Program-made: the position numbers and the translations under genes
Shown: one piece after another, positions 23,572-31,472 of the stretch
Layout of the letters: every line of letters begins with the position of its first letter
How positions within the stretch are numbered: the stretch's first letter is position 1
From: Candidatus Aminicenantota bacterium
Lineage (GTDB): Bacteria > Acidobacteriota > Aminicenantia > S016-38
Assembly: GCA_026987025.1 (NCBI GenBank)
Contig: JALSNJ010000013.1
Location: 1-45,322 of the forward strand
Direction: 5' to 3'
Length of the DNA stretch: 45,322 nucleotides
The notes under the pieces: generated by a model
What the model saw: the letters and a program-made list of their open reading frames with translations, nothing else
What the model was told of the DNA's origin: nothing
Database searches by the model: none

Positions 23572-25499
23572 AAAGGGGAAGGGCATATCCCCTGCTTTTC
23601 CTCCTGCTTCTAACCTTTGCCTTGCTTCAGCTAAGAATTCTGGACGCAGACCCTCCCTACAATTTAAGCAAGGTTTCCATGGGGGAATTCGGAGATCCGG
23701 GGAGCTATGCCCTTAACGCCAGAAACAAGGTGATTCTGGGACACTGGGAGGCTGACCGCTGGAATTTAATGTACACCAATCCAATACCACACTTGGTAAG
23801 TTATTTAGCCTTCAGGCTTATGGGTGTTTCCTTCTTTTCCCTGAACCTGGTACCCCTTCTCTTCGCCCTCCTTTCCATCTTGATTTCCTTCCTGCTTTTT
23901 CAGGAACTCCTCTCTTCCTGGAAAACAGCCCTTTTCTTCACCTTTGCCCTCACCTTCCACTATCTTTTCCTTTGCTATTCCAAGATAGCAAACCGCATAA
24001 TGCCCATGGGCTTTTTCGTAATTCTGGCCGTTTACCTTCTGGAGAAAGCCAGGGGGAGACGGCCGTTTTTAATCTTCCTGGCCGGGGTTTCCCTCTTCGC
24101 CTCCTTCCTCAGCAAGGGAAAAATGGCCTACCTCTTTCCCATATTTCCCTTAGGCCTCCTTATCTATAAAAATAAGAGCCTCCCTGAAAGGTTGAAGGAA
24201 CTGGGGTATTTTCTCCTGGGCATCCTGGCCGCCTTTCTTCCCTGGTATTTCCTCCTCTACCTTCCCCATAAGGAAATTTACATACTCTTCGGCTCCAGGG
24301 CCACCTGGAGGATAATGAAAATCCATAGCCTGGCCAACGGAATAAGCAACTTCATTCACCAGCCCCTGGTTTTCTTTTATCCCTATATGCTTCTTCTCTC
24401 CATAACGGCCTTAGGGGGCTTTGCCATAGCCTCCAGTGGACTCTTAAAAAAGGACCTCCCCTTCTCGGTGGCCCTTTCCTTCCTGTGGCTCCCGGCCCTT
24501 TATCTCTTCCTTTCGGCCTTTAGCCTGAGGCCCATAAGGTATTATTTTGAGCTCATCTTTCCCATGTTTATCCTCTCAGCCTACCTTTTGAGGAAAAATC
24601 AGGGGAAGCTAAGGGGTTTTTTCCCCTACCTCGCCAAGTATTTTATCTACCTTGAGCTAACGGTTTTACTCATCAGGCTGGGGGGAAAATATCGGCTTTT
24701 CCTTAAACCCTTTCCCTTCTTTATCCTGGTTCTCTTCCCGCTGCTGCCGGCACTTTTTCCTCTAAACCTCAGGTTCCCCAGGCCCTTAGTCCTGGTTCTC
24801 CTTGTGGGGAACCTCCTCTGGGGATGGAAGGTTTATTTTCCCTATTATCTCCACCCAAAGCACAGGTTGAGGGATATCTCCCGGGACCTTTCTAGGGCCT
24901 TTCCCCCCTCAGACTTTGCGGGCCTTACGGCACCGGTCCTCTCCATGGAAAACCGCCACATTCCCCATGTGTCCTGGCCAACCCACAAGATAAATTACGA
25001 ACCGGATTTCCCCTACAAAAAGAAGATAAAGTTCGTGGTCCTGCTTACCTACAATGGCGAGCTCAATTATTATTTCTCAAGGTTTCCTTCCTTCATGAAG
25101 GGCCTAAAAACCATCGCCCGATTTTACCTCTGGAGGACGGACCTGCTTCTCATGGCCCCTGGGACCGAAACCGGATTTCTGGAGGCCGAAGCCCTTAAAA
25201 GGGAAGGGGGATACGCGGTACACGACGAAGAAGCCTCCGGGCGATGGGCCCTTTTCCTCCCTCCGGAACTCAAGGGGAAGTTTTTATCGCTCTCCCCCTT
25301 AAAATCGCATTTAAAGCTCCGATTTAAGGGAGAAGCCCGGTGCGTTTGGATGAGCTCGGAGGGGATGAAAACCCTTCTCCCAGGGTCTTCCCATTATACA
25401 AAGCGGGAATTCCTTGTCCCGGAGGGAAAGGAAGTTATCTTCCATAAAAGGAGGGGCTGCGAATTCTGGATAGATTACATAAAAGGAGGGGAAAATTGA
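23565..25499 (+). CDS. GT-C family membrane glycosyltransferase (ArnT/PMT-like)
   Basis: 644 residues with about 10-12 hydrophobic segments up to residue 430, then a soluble C-terminal region of about 200 residues. The first periplasmic loop holds GEFGDPGSYALNAR, the acidic-tyrosine pattern of GT39/GT83-like enzymes that use lipid-linked sugars, and LMYTNPIPHLVSYLAF follows as in ArnT-like proteins. The acceptor is not known. The C-terminal domain (about 430-644) is not recognised. It starts within the end of the deacetylase gene and its stop overlaps the cstA TTG. Confidence 0.7.
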   Translation: MVKRGRAYPLLFLLLLTFALLQLRILDADPPYNLSKVSMGEFGDPGSYALNARNKVILGHWEADRWNLMYTNPIPHLVSYLAFRLMGVSFFSLNLVPLLFALLSILISFLLFQELLSSWKTALFFTFALTFHYLFLCYSKIANRIMPMGFFVILAVYLLEKARGRRPFLIFLAGVSLFASFLSKGKMAYLFPIFPLGLLIYKNKSLPERLKELGYFLLGILAAFLPWYFLLYLPHKEIYILFGSRATWRIMKIHSLANGISNFIHQPLVFFYPYMLLLSITALGGFAIASSGLLKKDLPFSVALSFLWLPALYLFLSAFSLRPIRYYFELIFPMFILSAYLLRKNQGKLRGFFPYLAKYFIYLELTVLLIRLGGKYRLFLKPFPFFILVLFPLLPALFPLNLRFPRPLVLVLLVGNLLWGWKVYFPYYLHPKHRLRDISRDLSRAFPPSDFAGLTAPVLSMENRHIPHVSWPTHKINYEPDFPYKKKIKFVVLLTYNGELNYYFSRFPSFMKGLKTIARFYLWRTDLLLMAPGTETGFLEAEALKREGGYAVHDEEASGRWALFLPPELKGKFLSLSPLKSHLKLRFKGEARCVWMSSEGMKTLLPGSSHYTKREFLVPEGKEVIFHKRRGCEFWIDYIKGGEN

Positions 25500-27133
25500 A
25501 CGCTGCCATAGTGGCTCTGGCCGGTTTTCTCTGGTTTGCCCTGGCCTATTTTATCTACGGAAAATTTCTGGACAGGAAGGTTATAAACCCAGACCCTAAG
25601 GCGAAAACCCCGGCCCACTCGCTTTACGATGGGGTAGACTATGTTCCGGCCCATCCGGCGGTGCTCTTCGGTCATCACTTTTCCTCCATAGCCGGGGCCG
25701 GACCCATAGTGGGCCCCATCTTAGCCTATTCCCTTTTCGGTTGGGGGCCTGCCCTGCTCTGGGTATTCTTAGGGACCGCCTTCATAGGGATGGTGCACGA
25801 TTACTTCTCCTTGATGACCTCCGTAAGGAATCAGGGGGTGAGCATTGCGGAAATAGCGGAGAGGGTTATCTCAAAAACCGCCAAATGGCTCTTTTCCATC
25901 TTCGTGTGGTTTACCCTGGTGCTGGTGGTGGCAGTTTTTTCAGTAATAACGGCAAATACCTTAAAGGAAAAACCCCAGATCGCCATACCAACCCTGGGCC
26001 TCATAGGGGTGGCCATCCTCTTCGGGGTGGCGGTCTACAGGCTGAAGGTTAAGGTCCTTCCTGCCACCCTCCTCTCCTGGGCCCTTATTTTCGCCTTGGT
26101 ATGGCTGGGTTATAAGTTTCCCATAAGGGCAGGCTTCAGCACATGGTTCTACATTTTCTTAATATATTCCTTCGTTGCCTCAGGGCTCCCGGTTTGGTTT
26201 CTGCTTCAGCCCAGGGACTACCTCAGCATGACCATACTCTTTGCGGGACTTTTCCTCGGTTATGCCGGTCTCTTTGCCCTTCATCCGGAAATATCCGGCC
26301 CCTGGTATTCCTCCTTCTCCTCCCCCCAGGGTCCTCTCTTCCCCATGCTCTTTATAATAATAGCCTGCGGCGCCATTTCCGGATTCCATTCCCTGGTGGG
26401 CTCAGGAACCACCGCCAAACAGCTGGACAGGGAAACCCACGGAAGGGCTGTGGGAAGCGGAGCCATGATTTTTGAGGGGATCCTGGCTTTGCTGGTTCTG
26501 CTCCTTATGGCGGGAACCTTAAAATGGGGGGTCGGGGGAGCCTTCCATCTTCATACAATTTTAAAAGAGGGGGGAGGCCCCATAGTCGCCTTCGGCACGG
26601 GCTTCGGTAAGGCGGTATCTTCCTTGGGGATACCCTTCTCCACCGCCTCCGCCTTCGGAATTTTAATGCTCAACGCCTTTGTTTTGACTTCCTTAGACAC
26701 CTCCGTAAGGTTGAGCAGGTTCGTCTTTCAGGAAGCCATAGCCAGGGGAAAACCCCTGCTCTCCAACAGGTGGGTGGCGGCCTTCATCGGAGTGGCCCTG
26801 GCCTGGGCCTTTGCAGCCTCCAATTCGTGGAAGGTGATATGGCCGGCCTTCGGGGGAGCGAACCAGCTGGTGGCTGCCCTTTCCCTTTTCACCGTCACCG
26901 CTTACTTGGCCGGGGTTAAGCGCCCCACTATATATAGCCTCGTTCCTGCCGTTTTCATGTGGCTCATGACCGAATCCGCCCTCTCCTACCTTCTTATCTT
27001 CAAGTTCCTGCCCCAGGCACACCGCCAGCCAGGAAAGCTCCTTCTTTCGGCGGTAACCCTGCTGCTCATAGCCCTGGGCATGGTGGTGGGCTATGAGGCC
27101 CTGGGGGCCATAAAAAGAAAATGGGGAAAATAA
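25496..27133 (+). CDS. cstA: Carbon starvation protein A family peptide/pyruvate transporter
   Basis: 545 residues with about 14-16 membrane segments. The family signature is clear: YFIYGKFLDRKV, HSLYDGVDYVPAHPAVLFGHHF, SIAGAGPIVGPILAY, MVHDYFSLMTSVRNQG, and SGFHSLVGSGTTAKQL in the second half. CstA proteins import peptides or pyruvate in E. coli. The start is a TTG overlapping the upstream stop as TTGA, with AGGAGGGG 4 nt before it. It is shorter than E. coli CstA (about 700), like many non-enteric members. It overlaps the small cory-like gene, not a YbdD/YjiX-type gene as in enteric bacteria. Confidence 0.94.
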   Translation: MNAAIVALAGFLWFALAYFIYGKFLDRKVINPDPKAKTPAHSLYDGVDYVPAHPAVLFGHHFSSIAGAGPIVGPILAYSLFGWGPALLWVFLGTAFIGMVHDYFSLMTSVRNQGVSIAEIAERVISKTAKWLFSIFVWFTLVLVVAVFSVITANTLKEKPQIAIPTLGLIGVAILFGVAVYRLKVKVLPATLLSWALIFALVWLGYKFPIRAGFSTWFYIFLIYSFVASGLPVWFLLQPRDYLSMTILFAGLFLGYAGLFALHPEISGPWYSSFSSPQGPLFPMLFIIIACGAISGFHSLVGSGTTAKQLDRETHGRAVGSGAMIFEGILALLVLLLMAGTLKWGVGGAFHLHTILKEGGGPIVAFGTGFGKAVSSLGIPFSTASAFGILMLNAFVLTSLDTSVRLSRFVFQEAIARGKPLLSNRWVAAFIGVALAWAFAASNSWKVIWPAFGGANQLVAALSLFTVTAYLAGVKRPTIYSLVPAVFMWLMTESALSYLLIFKFLPQAHRQPGKLLLSAVTLLLIALGMVVGYEALGAIKRKWGK

Positions 27134-27390
27134 GGGGCTGGCTGAGAAATTTCCTGAAGGGGGCCCTGGAAGATATTTTGTACGAAAACCTGGAAAGGGA
27201 AGCGGCCGAAACAGAGGAAATACTTTTAACTCTGCTCCTGTTGCAGTTTTCGGGCCTTGAAAACCCCTTCTCCTTCTATGTGCTGGAGCTTCTTCCCTTT
27301 TTGAAGGTGAACGAAGCCTCCCTTCGCAGACTCCTAATGAAGGAAGAAAGGTTAGGAATTCTCTTTTCCAGGTTTGAAGGATGGGCATGA
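27121..27390 (+). CDS. Small cory-CC-star-like protein
   Basis: 89 residues, mostly helical: an acidic coiled stretch ENLEREAAETEEILLTLLL, then FSGLENPFSFYVLELLPFL. The E-E-x-L-L-x-x-x-x-x-S-G-x-x-N-P-x-x-x-Y-x-L-E-L-x-P order matches what I recall of the cory-CC-star family, small proteins found between CstA and ArsA-like ATPase genes. The C-terminal double Cys that gives the family its name is absent here. It overlaps cstA by 13 nt and the ATPase gene by 4 nt (ATGA), so all three are likely made together. Function unknown; an adaptor between ATPase and transporter is inference. Confidence 0.6.
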   Translation: MGKIRGWLRNFLKGALEDILYENLEREAAETEEILLTLLLLQFSGLENPFSFYVLELLPFLKVNEASLRRLLMKEERLGILFSRFEGWA

Positions 27391-28244
27391 GACTCTTCAT
27401 GGTGGGGGGAAAGGGAGGGGTGGGAAAAACCACCGTATCCTCGGCCCTGGCCCTTCTGCTTTCCCGCCGGGGGAAAGTCCTTTTAATATCCACGGACCTG
27501 GCACATTCCTTAGGGGATTTCTTCGGAAAGGAGGGGGAAACCTTTAAGGCCGAGGGCGTTCAGGTGAGACAGCCCGATGCCCCTTCCATATTAAAAAAGA
27601 AGGTAAGGGGATGGGAAAGGGATTTCTTCAAGAACATTTCCCCCACCCTTCAGGAGGACTTCTCGCCCTTCTTCCGTTATGCGGAAAAGGACCCTTCCAA
27701 TTATGACCTGGTGATGCTGGAGGAGGTAAAAAAGGCCGTCTTGAAGGAAGAATGGGATTTCCTGGTGGTGGATTCAGGCCCCACCGGCCAGTTCCTGCGT
27801 TTTTTCTTCCTCTCCAAGAAACTGGTGGACTGGTATAAGCTGCTTTTAAAGTGGAGGAAAAAATACCTGGCCCTTCGCCACATGGTAAAAGGAGGGAACA
27901 GGGAGGATGATTTTCTTATCTTTTTAAAGAACAAGGAACAAGAGCAGGAGTCCTTTCAAAGAAAGCTCCAGAGCTGCTTCCTGGTGTGGGTAAGCGAACC
28001 CACGGAACTTTCCCTCAAGCAGGCCCAGACGGCCCTTCGGACCATAGGGAAAATGGACCTTCTGGTGGTAAACAAAATCAAAGGTCCTTTCCATCTACCC
28101 AAACCATTAAGAAAAATCCATAGGGTAGAGATACCCCATTACTCCAGAGAACCCCGCTATGGCTCCAACTCCTTCTCAGAGATAAAGGAAAGGATTCTGG
28201 ACCCTTATCTTAGAAAACTTTATTTCCTAAGGGAAAAATCCTAA
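27387..28244 (+). CDS. ArsA/GET3-family ATPase
   Basis: 285 residues. The deviant Walker A KGGVGKTT (Lys9 to Thr16) and the switch-like ISTDLAHSLGDFFG and VVDSGPTGQFLRFF are those of ArsA/GET3 ATPases, which act as dimers in arsenite export or tail-anchored protein delivery. The helical region about 110-190 is long and basic (YKLLLKWRKKYLALRHMVKGG). No arsenite Cys triad is evident, and no arsB or arsR is nearby. I chose the ATG at 27387 with GAAGG 6 nt upstream, overlapping the cory-like stop as ATGA; an ATG at 27381 is the alternative. Partnership with the cory-like protein and CstA is suggested by context. Confidence 0.85.
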   Translation: MRLFMVGGKGGVGKTTVSSALALLLSRRGKVLLISTDLAHSLGDFFGKEGETFKAEGVQVRQPDAPSILKKKVRGWERDFFKNISPTLQEDFSPFFRYAEKDPSNYDLVMLEEVKKAVLKEEWDFLVVDSGPTGQFLRFFFLSKKLVDWYKLLLKWRKKYLALRHMVKGGNREDDFLIFLKNKEQEQESFQRKLQSCFLVWVSEPTELSLKQAQTALRTIGKMDLLVVNKIKGPFHLPKPLRKIHRVEIPHYSREPRYGSNSFSEIKERILDPYLRKLYFLREKS

Positions 28245-28247
28245 AAT
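28242..28247 (+). promoter_or_regulatory. Possible -10 box for the tricorn-type protease gene
   Basis: TAAAAT overlaps the stop region of the ATPase gene, 27 nt before the ATG at 28275, leaving a short leader with AAGGAGGG. The -35 is weak (TTTATT, 28219-28224). Confidence 0.3.
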
Positions 28248-28274
28248 TATCTTATCCTTACCAAGGAGGGAACC

Positions 28275-31200
28275 ATGAAGAAGCTGGTTTTTCTACTCTT
28301 CATTTCCCTGGGAATATGGGCCATGGAAGGAAGGGTAATGAGGTTCCCTGACATAAGCCACGGCAAAATTGTTTTTTCCTACGGAGGAGACCTCTGGATT
28401 GTGGAGGAAGGGGGAGGAACCGCCCGCCGCCTGACCTCCCATCCAGGCCTGGAAATATTCCCCAGGTTTTCCCCGGACGGCAAGTGGATAGCCTTCACAG
28501 GGCAATACGACGGACATTTTGAGGTGTATGTGATCCCCTCCCGGGGGGGAGAACCAAGAAGGCTCACTTATTTCGGGGAAATAAAGACTCCGGAAAGGTT
28601 CGGTCCGGACAACCTTGTTATTGACTGGAGCCCCGATGGCAAGAAGGTTCTTTTCCGTTCCCGTTACGGAACCTTTGATACATGGCTGGGAAAACTCTAC
28701 TTGGTGGGTTTGGACGGGACCCCTCCCGAACCTTTACCCCTTCCATACGGAGGGCTGGCCAGCTTTTCTCCTGACGGGCGGAAAATCGCCATGAACAGAA
28801 TATTCAGGGACTTCAGGACCTGGAAAAAATACAAAGGGGGTATGGCCCAGGACATATGGATATACGACCTAAAAACCCTCGGGCTTAAGAGAATAACCAC
28901 CTACGAAGGCTCGGACCGCTTCCCCATGTGGGCGGGGGATAGGATTTACTTCGTCTCCGACAGGAAGAACTGGAGGTTAAACCTCTTTTCTTACGATTTA
29001 AAAACCGGCAAGATCACCCAGCTCACCCATTTTAAGGATTACGATGTAATGTGGCCCTCCTACGGGGACGGGAAAATCGTCTTTGAAAAGGGGGGAAGGC
29101 TTTTCGTCTACGAGATCTCCTCGGGGAGGACCAGGGAGATAAAGGTGGATATTCCCACCGACAGATTATGGGCAAGGCCCCGCTGGGTCTCCCTCAAGGA
29201 CAGGGTGGAGGAATTTGACATATCCCCCCATGGCAAAAGGCTGGTGGTGGTGGCCAGGGGAGACATTTTCACCGTCCCTGCCAAGGAAGGGGATATACTC
29301 CCCCTGACCTCATCCTCCAGCTCCAGGGAGAGGTACGCAACCTGGTCTCCCGATGGCAAGTGGGTGGCCTTTGTTTCGGACATGGACGGGGATTACGGGA
29401 TATATATCGTCCCCGCCAAGGGAGGAAAAATCATAAAGGTGGCGGAGGCAGGGAAATGCTTCAAATACCCCATAGTCTGGTCCCCGGACAGCCGGAAGCT
29501 CGCCTGGGCGGACAAAAACCTGGCCCTCTGGTATGTGGACATTCAAGAAAAGAAGCCGCATATGGTGGACAGGGCTAAGGTATGGGAAATAAGGGAATAC
29601 GCCTGGTCCCCGGACAGCAACTGGCTGGCCTACTCAAAGCCCGAGGAGAACAGAATGAGTTCCATATTTCTCTATTCCCTTAAAGAGGGAAGGATATACA
29701 GGGCTTCCAGCAAACTCACCGATGACCGCAGTCCCGCCTTTGACCCCAAGGGAAGATACCTCTTCTTCATATCCTCCAGGGACTATCATCCAACCTTAGG
29801 TCATTTTGAGCTCAGCTATACCTACAACAAAATGGACAGAATTTATGCGGTAATCCTGCGCCCGAAGGTAAAGAACCCCATGGCGCCCAGGGACGACGAG
29901 GAGAACTTAGAGGGGAAAAAGAAAAAGGAGGAAAAGGCTCCCTTCTCCATAGAGGTGAAGGGCCTGATTGCGAGAACCGTGGCCCTCAAAATGAAGCCAG
30001 GGAATTATTACGGGCTTTCCAGCGATGGTGACAGGGTCTTCTTCCTTTCCACCGGGGACATGGGCCAAGGGGGAGCCCTAATGGCTTACAGCCTCAAGGA
30101 GCGGAAGGCCTATACAGTGGTGAAGGGGGCCAGGGCCTACGCCCTGTCAGCCGACGGAAAGAAGATTGCCTACAGGGCAGGGGCTACCCTGGGCATAATA
30201 GATGCCACCAGCAAAGGCAAGGGACCCGGGGAAGGGAAGGTAAACCTGCAGAACCTCAAAACCAGGGTCAATCCCCTGCAGGAGTGGAAGGAAATTTTCA
30301 TGGAGGTCTGGAGGCTGGAGAGGGATTTCTTCTACCTTCCCAACATGAACGGAGTGGACTGGAAGGGAATGATAAAGAGATGGGGTTCCTTTATCCCTTA
30401 CATATCCCACCGTTTTGACCTGAATTACATAATCGGAGAAATGCTCTCAGAGCTGGGAACCTCCCATGCATATGTGGGAGGGGGGGATTATCCGGAGTTT
30501 GAGAGGACAAAGGTAGGCCATCTCGGAGCGGACCTTGTAAAGGGAGAAAAAGGTTATTACAGGTTCTCCAGGATTCTGGAAGGGGCCAATTGGGAGAAGA
30601 AATACCGTAGCCCCCTGAGGGCGCCTGGGATAAAGGTCAAGGAGGGGGACTACCTCATAGCCATAGAGGGGAAGGAGGTAAAGTGGCCCCACAGCGTCGG
30701 GGAGTTTCTGGAGGAAAGGGCAGGCAAGCTAACCCGGCTTCTGGTAAATTCCAGGCCCAGCAGGGAAGGGGCGTGGGAAATAAAGGTGGTTCCCATAGAA
30801 AACGAGATGCCCCTGAGGTATTACAACTGGGTGCTCAACAACCGCAGGAAGGTGGAGAAACTCTCCGGGGGCAAGATAGGTTACCTCCACATACCGGACA
30901 TGAGCTTGGAGGGACTTAACGAGTTCGTGAAGGCTTACTACTCCCAGTTTGACAAACAGGCCATCATCATAGATGTTCGCTTCAACGGAGGGGGTTTTGT
31001 TTCAGGAATGATACTGGAAAGGCTCCGCAGAATAGTGGCAGCCATGGCGGCCCCAAGAAACGCCGCCCCTGAAACCTATCCGGCCGCCGCCTATCACGGG
31101 TATCTGGCGTGCTTGGTAAACCACTACTCCGCTTCCGATGGCGACATCTTTCCCTATTTCTTCAAGCACTATAAGCTGGGTCCGGTAATAGGAACCAGAA

Positions 31201-31472
31201 GCTGGGGAGGAGTTGTGGGGATACGGGGATACCGGAGGCTCCTGGACGGCGGCTACATCACAACCCCGGAGTTCGGCCATTACGGCCTCAGCGGAAAATG
31301 GATCATAGAAAACCACGGTGTTGACCCGGACATAGTGGTGGACAATCCCCCTGGAGAATTGATTCGCGGAAGGGACCCTCAGCTGGAGGCCGCGGTAAAG
31401 CTCCTTCTGGAAAAGATAAGGAAGGCGCCCCCCAAGCTTCCTCCCAAGCCCTACGAAAGGGTTAAAAATTGA
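28275..31472 (+). CDS. Tricorn-type S41 protease
   Basis: 1065 residues with a signal peptide (MKKLVFLLFISLGIWA), unlike the cytoplasmic archaeal enzyme. Residues about 20-300 form a six-bladed beta-propeller with TolB-like repeats (PRFSPDGKWIAFTG, DWSPDGKKVLFRS); a second propeller runs to about 640 (WSPDGKWVAFVSD, WSPDSRKLAWAD). The C1 domain follows, then a PDZ-like domain (about 760-840) and the C2 catalytic domain. Catalytic His is in ELGTSHAYVGG, the nucleophile Ser is in HYSASDGDIFPYF, RSWGGVVGI frames the oxyanion region, and Glu is in ENHGVDPDIVVDN. Periplasmic peptide degradation is expected. AAGGAGGG lies before the ATG. A charged insertion EGKKKKEEKAP is near residue 555. The 3' end overlaps the convergent barrel gene by 11 nt. 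Confidence 0.92.
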   Translation: MKKLVFLLFISLGIWAMEGRVMRFPDISHGKIVFSYGGDLWIVEEGGGTARRLTSHPGLEIFPRFSPDGKWIAFTGQYDGHFEVYVIPSRGGEPRRLTYFGEIKTPERFGPDNLVIDWSPDGKKVLFRSRYGTFDTWLGKLYLVGLDGTPPEPLPLPYGGLASFSPDGRKIAMNRIFRDFRTWKKYKGGMAQDIWIYDLKTLGLKRITTYEGSDRFPMWAGDRIYFVSDRKNWRLNLFSYDLKTGKITQLTHFKDYDVMWPSYGDGKIVFEKGGRLFVYEISSGRTREIKVDIPTDRLWARPRWVSLKDRVEEFDISPHGKRLVVVARGDIFTVPAKEGDILPLTSSSSSRERYATWSPDGKWVAFVSDMDGDYGIYIVPAKGGKIIKVAEAGKCFKYPIVWSPDSRKLAWADKNLALWYVDIQEKKPHMVDRAKVWEIREYAWSPDSNWLAYSKPEENRMSSIFLYSLKEGRIYRASSKLTDDRSPAFDPKGRYLFFISSRDYHPTLGHFELSYTYNKMDRIYAVILRPKVKNPMAPRDDEENLEGKKKKEEKAPFSIEVKGLIARTVALKMKPGNYYGLSSDGDRVFFLSTGDMGQGGALMAYSLKERKAYTVVKGARAYALSADGKKIAYRAGATLGIIDATSKGKGPGEGKVNLQNLKTRVNPLQEWKEIFMEVWRLERDFFYLPNMNGVDWKGMIKRWGSFIPYISHRFDLNYIIGEMLSELGTSHAYVGGGDYPEFERTKVGHLGADLVKGEKGYYRFSRILEGANWEKKYRSPLRAPGIKVKEGDYLIAIEGKEVKWPHSVGEFLEERAGKLTRLLVNSRPSREGAWEIKVVPIENEMPLRYYNWVLNNRRKVEKLSGGKIGYLHIPDMSLEGLNEFVKAYYSQFDKQAIIIDVRFNGGGFVSGMILERLRRIVAAMAAPRNAAPETYPAAAYHGYLACLVNHYSASDGDIFPYFFKHYKLGPVIGTRSWGGVVGIRGYRRLLDGGYITTPEFGHYGLSGKWIIENHGVDPDIVVDNPPGELIRGRDPQLEAAVKLLLEKIRKAPPKLPPKPYERVKN

